Shown piece by piece: positions 42,107 through 51,000 of a DNA stretch of 61,597 bases. Source of the stretch: Clostridiales bacterium (GTDB taxonomy: Bacteria > Bacillota > Clostridia > Saccharofermentanales > Saccharofermentanaceae); NCBI GenBank assembly GCA_017962145.1, contig JAGCVX010000033.1, positions 1 to 61,597 on the forward strand, in the 5' to 3' direction. A program made the translations under genes and the position numbers. Numbering within the stretch: the stretch's first letter is position 1; every line of letters begins with the position of its first letter. A model generated the notes under the pieces. It had not been told where the DNA came from. It was given only the letters and a program-made list of their open reading frames with translations, and did no database searches.

Positions 42107-42637
42107 ATGAATGTTTTCGAAGCTCTTTTTCAAAGACGCAGTTATCGTGGAAAGTTTAAGGATACACCTGTTCCGAGAGAGGATCTCCGAAAGATTCTGG
42201 AGGCGGGATTAGCCGCGCCTTCCGGTTGCAATAAGCAGACGACATCCCTCATTGCGGTTGATGATCCGGAGGTGCTTTCTAAACTCAAGGCAGTGATCGA
42301 TCCGCCGGTTGCACAGACTGCACCTGCCGCAATCTGTGTATTGACGCAGCGGATCAGCGCATATCGTGACAGATGCTTCGCCATCCAGGATTATTCTGCA
42401 GCGATCGAGAATATGCTCCTGGCTATCGTGGAACTGGGATATCAGAGCTGCTGGTACGAAGGGCATATCACTGACGAAGACAGGATCGGAGAGAAGATGG
42501 CGGAGATCCTGGGCGTACCGGAAGGATACGAACTCATCTGCTATCTGCCGGTAGGTATCGCGGAAGACGAAGTGAGAATGCCGAATAAGAAAGAGTTTTC
42601 GGACCGTGCCTGGTTCAATTCTTTCAAGGGAGAATAA
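42107..42637 (+). CDS. Nitroreductase-family flavoprotein
   Basis: 176 residues from ATG 42107 (GGAGGGA upstream). FQRRSYRGKFKDTPV is the FMN-binding start; APSGCNKQTT, the helix AIENMLLAIVELGYQSCW and the LPVGIAE end complete the family pattern. FMN-dependent, NAD(P)H-using reduction of nitro, quinone or enone compounds. In an anaerobe it could activate or detoxify nitroaromatics. The GNAT-nitroreductase pair appears coupled. Confidence 0.9.
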   Translation: MNVFEALFQRRSYRGKFKDTPVPREDLRKILEAGLAAPSGCNKQTTSLIAVDDPEVLSKLKAVIDPPVAQTAPAAICVLTQRISAYRDRCFAIQDYSAAIENMLLAIVELGYQSCWYEGHITDEDRIGEKMAEILGVPEGYELICYLPVGIAEDEVRMPNKKEFSDRAWFNSFKGE

Positions 42638-42649
42638 GAAGAGGTGACT

Positions 42650-43432
42650 ATGCAGACATCCATTTCGACGACTTTTGATTACAGTGTTCCGATCGAGCAG
42701 CAATTGCCGATGATCCATAAAGCGGGATTTACACATGTATCGTTTGGAATGAATTACGAGCATAGCGGCCTTCTGGATGAAGCGAACTGGGAAAAACTCG
42801 GAAAACTCCTTAAAGAAAACGATCTTTTGGTGGATACCGTACACGGATACGATCTGGATCGGGCGGATTCCATCGAGAAGAATGAGATCCTGGCCCGTGC
42901 GGCCAGAGCACTTGGCGCGCCGGTCGTCGTGATCCATTGTACGATCTTCTGGTTCGAAGACGATGAGTACGAAGAGAAGTATCAGCTAGTAGCCGGAAGG
43001 ATCAAAGAGATGGAACGGATCGCAAAGGAAACAGGGATCCGATTTGCCTTTGAAAACATGGTTCCCGGAAAACCGACGGATCTTTGTGTCGAGATGGTCA
43101 AGATGGCTGATCCGGAGTATATCGGATTCTGCTACGATTCTTCTCACGATCAGATCGATGGCCCGAGACCGATGGATCTTCTTTCCGAACTTCAGGACAG
43201 AGTTATTGCTGTGCACCTGTCTGACCGTATCCGCGAGTTTGTCGATCACGTCATTCCGGGAGAAGGATTTGTCCGTTTTGATGAAATCACTCCACTTTTG
43301 AAGGCTTCTCCATTCAAGGGCCCGATCCTTATGGAAGTCGGCGTGGAGAACTCGAAATATAAAGATCCAGAAGAACTGGTGGCTAAAGCGCATGAGGCTG
43401 CCGCAGACTTGTGGAATAAGGTTTATTCCTGA
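42650..43432 (+). CDS. Sugar phosphate isomerase/epimerase-like TIM barrel
   Basis: 260 residues from ATG 42650 (AAGAGG upstream; a GTG two codons earlier is possible). AP endonuclease 2-type TIM barrel: HVSFGMNYEHSG, VDTVHGYDL, VVVIHCTIFW, IRFAFENMVPG with metal Glu, GFCYDSSHD with Asp/His, and ILMEVGVENS with the last Glu. Usually isomerises or epimerises ketoses or inositols. Substrate unknown. Last enzyme of the GNAT-nitroreductase group. Confidence 0.9.
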   Translation: MQTSISTTFDYSVPIEQQLPMIHKAGFTHVSFGMNYEHSGLLDEANWEKLGKLLKENDLLVDTVHGYDLDRADSIEKNEILARAARALGAPVVVIHCTIFWFEDDEYEEKYQLVAGRIKEMERIAKETGIRFAFENMVPGKPTDLCVEMVKMADPEYIGFCYDSSHDQIDGPRPMDLLSELQDRVIAVHLSDRIREFVDHVIPGEGFVRFDEITPLLKASPFKGPILMEVGVENSKYKDPEELVAKAHEAAADLWNKVYS

Positions 43433-43449
43433 ACAGGAGAGTGCTGATC

Positions 43450-43902
43450 ATGTCGTTTATGGAGAGATGGTTTCAAGGTTTTGGAGAAGGTCTGGAGAAG
43501 ATGTCGCGTGAAGAGCGGGGACGGCTTTTTCAGGGGTGTGCATCCATGTGTGGAAAGGATGCGCTGAAGTACCTGTATGCAGATCTTTTTGCGGAGTGCG
43601 AGGGCAATCTGGACTGTTTCTTCGGAAGAATGCATGAGCTTAAGAAGGTAGACGGTGTTGTGGTCATTCCGGGAAAAGAATATGAGATCCGTTTTCTGTC
43701 CTGCGACTGTGATCTGCACACCAAAATGAATGTAAATACCCCCAAACTCTGCGAGTGCTCAAGACAGAGCATCACGTACTGGCTGGGACAGCTTCTGCCG
43801 GAGGAGAAGTTTCTGGTGGAAGAGATAGAGACGATCCTTGGAGGACACGAGAAGTGCCGCTTCCGGATCGTGAAGAAAGAGGAAAATTATGGTGACGTTT
43901 AA
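43450..43902 (+). CDS. Cysteine-rich protein, possible ATC-hydrolase/V4R-like domain
   Basis: 150 residues from ATG 43450 (AGGAGAG upstream). Nine Cys, including FQGCASMCGKDAL, AECEGNLDCF, RFLSCDCDLH and KLCECS. The closing VEEIETILGGHEKCRFRIV resembles the end of small-ligand domains in L-2-amino-thiazoline-4-carboxylate hydrolase-like and V4R proteins. Function unknown. Its last 14 bases overlap the next GNAT gene. Confidence 0.6.
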   Translation: MSFMERWFQGFGEGLEKMSREERGRLFQGCASMCGKDALKYLYADLFAECEGNLDCFFGRMHELKKVDGVVVIPGKEYEIRFLSCDCDLHTKMNVNTPKLCECSRQSITYWLGQLLPEEKFLVEEIETILGGHEKCRFRIVKKEENYGDV

Positions 43903-44461
43903 AGAGATGGATAAGACCTGTTTCGAAATGTACGATCAGGTCACACAGAATGTGGAAATAAAATCAGAGTACCGGATCAAGCGCGTGGACAACGGGCTGG
44001 GTGGATTGCTTCTGGAAGAAGTGCCGGTCACACCGCATGTTAAAGACCTGAGTGTCTATGAGCGCGCGTCAGAGTACGAGAAGATGTTCGATATCAGTAA
44101 CTGGCGCTTCTATATGGCATTTGACGGAGAAACCCCGGTGGGTGCGGCGACAGTTGCAGGTACGACCGAAAATAACTATATGTTGAATGGAAGAACAGAT
44201 GCATGTGTCCTGTGGGACATCCGTGTGGCGGATGGATATAAGCACCAGGGGATCGGACAGAAGCTTTTCGATATGGCAAAGGCCGGAGCACAGGCAGACG
44301 GCTATAAGCAGATGATCATCGAATGCCAGAATAATAATGTGACGGCTTGCAATTTCTATAAGAAGCAGGGCGCGCTGCTGGGTAAGATGGATGCCTACGC
44401 CTACTACACCGATCCGGAAACGAGAGACGAGGTACAGTTTATCTGGTACCTTGATCTGTAA
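43889..44461 (+). CDS. GNAT acetyltransferase
   Basis: 190 residues. N-terminal 50 residues are an extra beta segment (IKRVDNGLGGLLLEEVPV) as in streptothricin acetyltransferase-like enzymes; then ACVLWDIRVADGYKHQGIGQ with motif A, and IIECQNNNVTACNFYKKQGA. This pattern (YxxxGIGxxL plus ExQxxNxxACxFYxKxGF) is typical of Sat-type proteins that acetylate streptothricin, or relatives with native substrates. It overlaps the upstream gene by 14 bases. Confidence 0.87.
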   Translation: MVTFKEMDKTCFEMYDQVTQNVEIKSEYRIKRVDNGLGGLLLEEVPVTPHVKDLSVYERASEYEKMFDISNWRFYMAFDGETPVGAATVAGTTENNYMLNGRTDACVLWDIRVADGYKHQGIGQKLFDMAKAGAQADGYKQMIIECQNNNVTACNFYKKQGALLGKMDAYAYYTDPETRDEVQFIWYLDL

Positions 44462-44472
44462 GGAGGAAAAAT

Positions 44473-44853
44473 ATGACGTGTAAATTTGTACGGATCCAGG
44501 GTAGAGATAAGGCGTATAGAACCCAGTACCCGAGAGGCATCTTTGCTATGGGCTGGCGCTTGATCCAGGATGGCAGCATGTCCCCTGAGGATGAGAAGCT
44601 TTTCCGCGACATCGACGATTGGTTTAAGGAGAATCTTCCGGAGCCGGTTCCGTGTCAGAATGGAGAAACGGTCATTACTTTCTTTAAGACCGGGACCACG
44701 AAAGAGATGCTCGAAAAAATCGCACCGGCAGTGGCCCTTATGGATAAGTACGAGCAGCCGTACGATATCGTCTATACCAACTTCGTCGGCAACATCGTGT
44801 ACGAAGACGACTGGCAGATCGCGGTTCGTGTAGAAGACGGAAAAATGGTGTGA
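44473..44853 (+). CDS. Hypothetical protein
   Basis: 126 residues, strong AAGGAGG site. No signal or membrane segment. Begins CKFVRIQGRDKAYRTQYPRG and has FKTGTTKEMLEKIAPAVALM, an amphipathic helix, near the middle. No family recognised. Eleven bases after the Sat-like GNAT gene and next to the DUF89 gene, so co-transcribed. Confidence 0.65.
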   Translation: MTCKFVRIQGRDKAYRTQYPRGIFAMGWRLIQDGSMSPEDEKLFRDIDDWFKENLPEPVPCQNGETVITFFKTGTTKEMLEKIAPAVALMDKYEQPYDIVYTNFVGNIVYEDDWQIAVRVEDGKMV

Positions 44854-44867
44854 ATCAGGAGAAAAAC

Positions 44868-45719
44868 ATGGAAATGCGAATCATTGAAAGCTGCGCGGAA
44901 TGCCTTTATGATAAGCAGGCGCACCGTTGCAGTGACTCTTCTTATCTTGCGAGAATAAAGGAGATCATCGAGACCCGAAAGCCGGAGGATACATCGCCGT
45001 ATCTGGTGTATCTTTTCAATCTCGAATACGAGAAACGCTTCGGGAAGAAATCTTCTTACAGCGAGGTCAAGAAGAAGTACAATGACCTTCTGCTTTCCAT
45101 GGAGGAGTCTTTCCGCGAAAAGATTGAAGCCTCGGAGGATCCGCTTCTTCAGGCTCTTCTTTATGCACGGATCGGAAACTACATCGATGTTGCGGCCATG
45201 AACGTCATAAAAGAAGAGACCCTGATGGAACTCTTCGAAAACGTGCAGAACCGTCCGCAGGAAGAAGAGGTGATCCGAAATTTCCTCGCGGATTGCGAGA
45301 AGGCCAGAAGATTTCTTCTCATCGCGGATAACTGCGGCGAGATCGTCCTGGACAAGCTCTTCATCGAGCAGCTAAGAAAGCGCTTCCCGGAACTTTACGT
45401 TACTGTTCTGGTACGTGGAAAAGAAGTCCTGAACGACGCGACGATCGAAGATGCGAAAACGGTCGGGCTTGACCGCGTGGCAAATGTGATCAGCAACGGT
45501 CTTCCGATTGCGGGTACGGTCTATACGATGCTTCCCGATGAAGCAAAACAGGTTTTTGATCAGGCAGATGTCATCCTGTCAAAAGGACAGGGAAATTACG
45601 AATCCCTGAGCCGACAGGGAAGACATATCTACTATTCTTTCCTTTGTAAATGCGAGTTGTTTACCAACCGTTTTTCTGTGCCGCTTCTGACCGGCGTTTT
45701 CTGCGAGGAAAGAGAGTAA
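44868..45719 (+). CDS. DUF89/ARMT1-like metal-dependent protein
   Basis: 283 residues from ATG 44868 (AGGAG upstream; a GTG at 44850 overlapping the previous stop is less likely). The N-terminal Cys motif is ESCAECLYDKQAHRC; the core has LLIADNCGEIVLDKLFIE, VRGKEVLNDATIED and VILSKGQGNYESL, the Asp/Asn metal-site motifs of DUF89. Known members include metal-dependent phosphatases of damaged sugar phosphates and human ARMT1. Probably removes damaged phosphometabolites (family inference). Confidence 0.85.
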   Translation: MEMRIIESCAECLYDKQAHRCSDSSYLARIKEIIETRKPEDTSPYLVYLFNLEYEKRFGKKSSYSEVKKKYNDLLLSMEESFREKIEASEDPLLQALLYARIGNYIDVAAMNVIKEETLMELFENVQNRPQEEEVIRNFLADCEKARRFLLIADNCGEIVLDKLFIEQLRKRFPELYVTVLVRGKEVLNDATIEDAKTVGLDRVANVISNGLPIAGTVYTMLPDEAKQVFDQADVILSKGQGNYESLSRQGRHIYYSFLCKCELFTNRFSVPLLTGVFCEERE

Positions 45720-45743
45720 TTAGCAGATAACAGGAGAATAATA

Positions 45744-46409
45744 ATGGATTTTGAAAGTATTAAGAAATTAGATTTTAGCAGAGTATATTTTGTCATCGGA
45801 ACTTCCTATGCAGGAAAGTCCACCATCGTGAAGAACCTGGCGAAAAAGCATAATGGTATCGCTCTCGAAGAGAACTACCATGACGAGAAACTTCCGGAAC
45901 TCGACAGTAAGGAGTTCCCGAACCTGTGCTATACCAGAGATCTTCAGGACTGGCATGATTTTATCCGTCGCACCCCGGATGAATATGTGGGATGGGTCAA
46001 CGCCGTGAAGAAAGAGTGTGAGATCGTGGAGTTTAAGATCCTCGCCGAGCTTCTTCCGAAGCCGGAAACAAAGGGGAAACTGATCTTCGTGGATACCAAC
46101 ATCTGTATCGAGACACTGCATCAGATCACGGATGAAAAGCACGTCTTGGTCATGCTTTCCGACCCGCAGATCGCTATCACGAGGTTTTTTGACAGACCGG
46201 ACCCGGAAAAGCAGTTTATCTATCAGCTGATGCTGGAAGAACCGGACCCGCAGGCGGCGCTGGATAACTATAAAGAGATCATGAAAAGGATCCATTCGCA
46301 GAAGTGCTATGACGAGCTGGAGAACGCAGGTTTTCCGGTAATCTACAGAGATGAGAACCGAAGCCAGGAAGAAACCGTGGAAATGGCCGAGAAAATCTTC
46401 GGTATCTGA
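45744..46409 (+). CDS. P-loop kinase-like ATPase
   Basis: 221 residues. Walker A VIGTSYAGKST (near 18-28) in a nucleoside/small-molecule kinase-like fold; LIFVDTNICIETL may supply Walker B; C-terminal RHS-like loops RFFDRPDPEKQF suggest a LID. Substrate unknown. AGGAGAA ribosome site, 24 bases after the DUF89 gene. Confidence 0.82.
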   Translation: MDFESIKKLDFSRVYFVIGTSYAGKSTIVKNLAKKHNGIALEENYHDEKLPELDSKEFPNLCYTRDLQDWHDFIRRTPDEYVGWVNAVKKECEIVEFKILAELLPKPETKGKLIFVDTNICIETLHQITDEKHVLVMLSDPQIAITRFFDRPDPEKQFIYQLMLEEPDPQAALDNYKEIMKRIHSQKCYDELENAGFPVIYRDENRSQEETVEMAEKIFGI

Positions 46410-46488
46410 TGATAATCTCTTTCCCCGGTGCACCCTTTCCGAGTGAACAGTTTTACGAAAAACCGTAGGAGAATGACCATAAGAAGAG

Positions 46489-46494
46489 TATAAT
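46489..46494 (+). promoter_or_regulatory. Consensus -10 before a hypothetical gene
   Basis: TATAAT, 28 bases before the ATG at 46523, in a 113-base gap. The -35 is not evident. A palindrome GGTGCACC (46427-46434) lies further upstream and recurs at 46943-46950 after the gene. Confidence 0.45.
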
Positions 46495-46522
46495 ACTTAA
46501 AGCTGGTTTAGGAGGAACAGGC

Positions 46523-46927
46523 ATGGGTTTATTTGACTGGTTAACGTCGGGAGATGACTCTACATACGGGTATAAAGCTTTTAAGAATACTCAAGGATGG
46601 GACAACGAAAAGATGCTGGCACGTCTTCTTACGGAAGACCTTCCTTACGGCACGCCCAGGATGGGATGGATCAGAGCATTTGGAAAGGAAAGACAGGTAA
46701 TCGTCTATCCTCTGGCTCATGACGTGAACTATGTATATGTCGATGCGCAGCCGAAAAAGATCATCGTAAGTATGGCACCGAAGCCGGGACAGGTCGGAGG
46801 TGCGCAGGATCACGTGGATATGGGCGATGTCACGGATACGAGAGAGAATTTCGTGGCAGCAACATGTGAAGCGATCGAACCTGCCAATCATGTGATCAAG
46901 GTCGTGGAATCGATCCTGAAGGGCTGA
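46523..46927 (+). CDS. Hypothetical protein
   Basis: 134 residues, AGGAGG site. Begins MGLFDWLTSGDD; contains YPLAHDVNYVYVDAQPKKII and VSMAPKPGQVGG. No helix or signal. No family recognised; probably a single small alpha/beta domain. Own promoter, flanked by two copies of the palindrome GGTGCACC. Confidence 0.65.
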   Translation: MGLFDWLTSGDDSTYGYKAFKNTQGWDNEKMLARLLTEDLPYGTPRMGWIRAFGKERQVIVYPLAHDVNYVYVDAQPKKIIVSMAPKPGQVGGAQDHVDMGDVTDTRENFVAATCEAIEPANHVIKVVESILKG

Positions 46928-46963
46928 TTTATAGGCGTAAGGGGTGCACCTTAGGAAAGTAAT

Positions 46964-47977
46964 ATGGATATTATCGAACTGATCGAACCGAATAATCAGT
47001 ATGCGGAACAGATTTGGGATTTCCGTCAGGAGATTCTCGATTTTGACGCGGATAATGACGACCGTTTTGCCGGCTGTCTGTCGCTTGATACGGCCTCTTC
47101 TGCGGAAGAGTGGATCCGGATCTGTCAGCTTCGAAAGGACGAGTCGACTTGCCGTGAGACCGGTGTGGAAGTGCCTTCCCATATGTTCCTGGCCGTTCGG
47201 AAAAGTGACGATCGCATCGTCGGCGTGATCGATCTGAGACACCATATCAACCATCCGATCTTAGGCTCGTGGGGCGGACATTGCGGATACTCCATACGCC
47301 CGTCTGAACGCGGAAAAGGCTATGCTGCGGAGATGCTCCGCCTTGATATACTGAAGGCAAGAGAAATGGGTATCGAGAAGATGCTCGTTACCTGCAGTGA
47401 AAACAATCCGGCAAGTGAAAAGACGATACTCCACAACGGCGGGGTGCTGGAAAAGACGATCGAAGTCGATGGCGAAACACTCAAAAGATACTGGATAAGT
47501 ACATTTAAAAAGATGCGCCGCTTCAAGCAGCAGTTGAGTGAAGCGGAGTGTTATGAAGTCCTCAAGTCAACCAAACGCGGCGTCCTTTCCCTGATCGGGG
47601 AGATGGGTTATCCATATGGGATTCCGATGAATCACTGGTTCTGTGAAGAGGATGGGCATATATATTTCCATGGAGCCAAAGAAGGGCATAAGATCGAAGC
47701 GATCACTTCCTGTGACAAGGCCTCGTACTGCGTATATGACGAAGGCTTCCGGAAAGAAGGGGAGTGGGCGCTCAATATCAAAAGCGTGGTTCTTCGCGGA
47801 CATATCCGCTTCGTGAAAGACGAAGAAAAGGCGCGAATGATCGGTACGGAACTGGTCAGAAAGTTTACTGACGATGAAGCGTATCTGGAACATGAGCTTA
47901 CTCATGCTCTTCCGAGAGCGCAGTGCCTGGAGTTTATTCCGGTACATATGAGCGGAAAACTCGTAAATGAATCGTAG
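46964..47977 (+). CDS. GNAT acetyltransferase fused to PPOx/NimA-like flavin domain
   Basis: 337 residues in one frame. Residues 1-185 are a GNAT domain: GHCGYSIRPSERGKGYAAEM (acetyl-CoA loop) and VTCSENNPASEKTILHNGGV. Residues about 186-337 are a split-barrel FMN domain of the pyridoxamine-5'-phosphate oxidase/nitroimidazole-resistance NimA type: LSEAECYEVLKSTKRGVLSL, GYPYGIPMNHWF, YFHGAKEGHKIEAI and FVKDEEKARMIGTEL. Nim proteins reduce 5-nitroimidazoles; the acetylase may then modify the amine (inference). AGGAAAG site is weak. Confidence 0.88.
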   Translation: MDIIELIEPNNQYAEQIWDFRQEILDFDADNDDRFAGCLSLDTASSAEEWIRICQLRKDESTCRETGVEVPSHMFLAVRKSDDRIVGVIDLRHHINHPILGSWGGHCGYSIRPSERGKGYAAEMLRLDILKAREMGIEKMLVTCSENNPASEKTILHNGGVLEKTIEVDGETLKRYWISTFKKMRRFKQQLSEAECYEVLKSTKRGVLSLIGEMGYPYGIPMNHWFCEEDGHIYFHGAKEGHKIEAITSCDKASYCVYDEGFRKEGEWALNIKSVVLRGHIRFVKDEEKARMIGTELVRKFTDDEAYLEHELTHALPRAQCLEFIPVHMSGKLVNES

Positions 47978-48018
47978 GAAGAATGATTAAGAAAGTAGTC
48001 GGGAGGTGTTTGACTGAT

Positions 48019-51000
48019 ATGAAAAATGAACGAGTGCGCAAGACACGCTGGGGGGCGGCATTACTTTCGATGGTAATGGTAACATCGCTTTTGCCGAAAG
48101 TCGCAGGCAGTTCGCAAGTTCGTGCGGATGAAACGGAGGTCCTGCAGGAGGAGAGTATTTCTGTAGAGAGTACAGAGTTGCTGATCGATGAAACTAACTT
48201 TCCGGATGCTGGATTTCGAAAAGTGATTTCACGGGATTGTGATTCTGATAAATCCGGCTCTCTTAGTCAGAGTGAAATAGCTGCAGTAAGGAAAATAGAT
48301 GTATTTGACGATGTGTATGATCTGAAAGGTATCGAATTCTTTACTGTCCTTGAATATCTGAATAACGTGTCAAATGCGGATACTCTGGATCTTAGTAAGA
48401 ATACCTCTCTGGTCACATTATGGAATAATGATGTTTCTCTTACTACGCTGATACTGGGAAATAATCCGAATCTCCGCGAATTAATATGTCCGAATGGACA
48501 GTTCACTTCACTTTCCATAGGCGGATGTCCGAAATTGGTCAGACTGATCAAAGATTCTCCATTGGAGTACAACAGCGGGATGAAACTCTGGGTCAGTTCA
48601 CAAGAATACGGAGAAGAATCATGTACAGTCTGGTTTAATAATGAGATTTCTTTCGATATGGATGTGGTCATCGATGAGACGACATTTCCCGATGCGAATT
48701 TCCGAAGCTTTGTTAGTGCGAAATTCGATAAAGATTCTTCAGGAACACTGAGTGCAAGTGAGATCGATGCAGTGAAGATTATGAACTGCTCTGATATGGA
48801 TATCTCGGATCTGACAGGTATCGAGTTTTTTGTTGAAGTCGAAGATATGTCCTGTGCGAATACTCAGGTAACGAAACTTGATGTAAGCGCGAATATGAAG
48901 CTTAGAGAATTGCTTTGTTGCAATTGTAATCTCACATCGTTAAGCATGAACGCGAATCCGGATCTTATCTATCTTGATTGTACGGGTAATTCTTTGACGG
49001 AGATTGATATTTCTGCTTGCCCGTTGATTAAAGAACTGTTGCACGACGATCCAATGTTGGCATCCGGTACGGATCGTTCATGCGTGCGAGGATACGGTTC
49101 AGATGTTCGTGCACTCTTTGTTGATGTGGATGTTGTAGTATTTACTTCGGATGCGGACATCGTGATCAACGAGATAAACTTCCCGGATGCTGTTTTCAGA
49201 AATCTGATCTCAAAGTTTGATTCTGATAATTCCCTTGCCTTTAATCCGGATGAGCTTGATGCTGTTACCACCATTGATTGCAGTGAAAAATCCATAACAG
49301 ATCTGAAGGGTATCGAGTTTTTTACCAATCTTGAAAAGCTCCAGTGCTTCTCAAACCAGTTGACTTATTTGGATATCAGCAAGAATAAGGAATTGTATTT
49401 CTTGTCCTGCTACGATAACCCGATGACGAACCTGGTTATTGAGAGTCAGAAACTTTCTTTGCTGCTTAAGGAGCATCCTCTTGTTCCACTGAGCGGGCAG
49501 CCCATCCTTTACAGCAAAGCTACTTATGAAGGCATACTCTATGCGTTGTATGTGGGTGACAACGTTCTTGTGGAGGAGCCGATTCCGATCAATGAAACGA
49601 CATTCCCGGATAAGAGTTTTAGAGCGGCCGTTTCAAAACAGTGCGATAAAGATAAGTCGGCTTCGCTGAGCCAAAGCGAAATCGCCGAAGTGAAATCATT
49701 GTATCTGGAAGCAAAAGGAATTCAAGACCTTACTGGCATCGATTACTTTACCTATCTTGAAGTACTGGAATGTGACTATAATCCGTTAGATACTTTGGAT
49801 CTGAGCGGTAAAACAACGATTAAGCGTATTTCGTGTACCGATTGTAGCTTAACAACTCTGAATGTGAGTGGTTGCACATCTCTTGAAGACCTTGAATGCA
49901 GCGAAAACAGCCTTACTTCTTTGGATGTCAGCAACATCACGACGCTGAAAAAGCTTGTTTGCGTGGAGTGTGATTTGACGGCATTGAATGTGAATGGATG
50001 CTCATCTCTGGGTTTTCTGCATTGTGACTACAACAGTTTGACCTCTCTGGATGTGAGTGGATGCACTTCGCTTAAGTCTTTAGAATTCAGAGAGAATCCG
50101 ATAGAAAGTGTTAATCTGAATGGCTGCATTTCCCTAAGCTACTTATCCTGCAGAGAAACGAAACTGTCTTCTTTGGATTTGAGCGGATGTCCCAAACTCT
50201 CTACTCTTGACTGCACGTTTTGTCAGTTCGCCTCTTTGGACGTGAGCGCGTGCCCTGAACTCACGAAGCTGAGCACGTATGGTAATCAGATTTCGCAATT
50301 GAATCTTCGTTACTGTCCGTTGCTGCTCGAGACGTTCAATATTGGAGAGAAACAAGTTTTTTCAGATACTGGATTATCATATAATTACCTTTCTTGGCAA
50401 TTTGTTGCGCTGAGCTATGACTTAGACACAGAAATCGTAAACAAACCGATCAACTGCACGGTTGGTTTTGATGCCAACGGCGGATCCGGCGCGATGACAG
50501 CGGTGGACGTTGAAAAAGGAACGGCATATACTCTTCCTGCCAACGGATTTACGGCACCTGCCGGAAAAGAATTCGATAAGTGGGATGTAGGTAACCCCGG
50601 CGAGTCCATCGTGATCTCAGCGGACATCACGATTAAAGCAATCTGGAAAGACATTCCGGCTACACCGGAGCCGCAGCCGGATACACCGACACCGGAGCCG
50701 GCAAAAGATCCTTCTTTTGAAGATTTCGTAGAGCGTCTTTATACAGTCGCACTTGGTCGTGCTTCTGAACCCGAAGGAAAAGCATTCTGGGTCGAGCAGG
50801 TTGTAAAGAACGGATTCACGGGTGCGGACTGCGCAAGATTCTTCATGCTGGGTGCACCTGAGTTCTTAGGAAGAAACCTTACTGACGATCAGTTTGTTGA
50901 AGTACTTTACAAGACATACTTTGATCGTGATTCCGAGCCGGATGGTAAGGCATACTGGATGGGAAGACTTGCATCCGGAACCGAGCGTGCAGTTCTCGTT

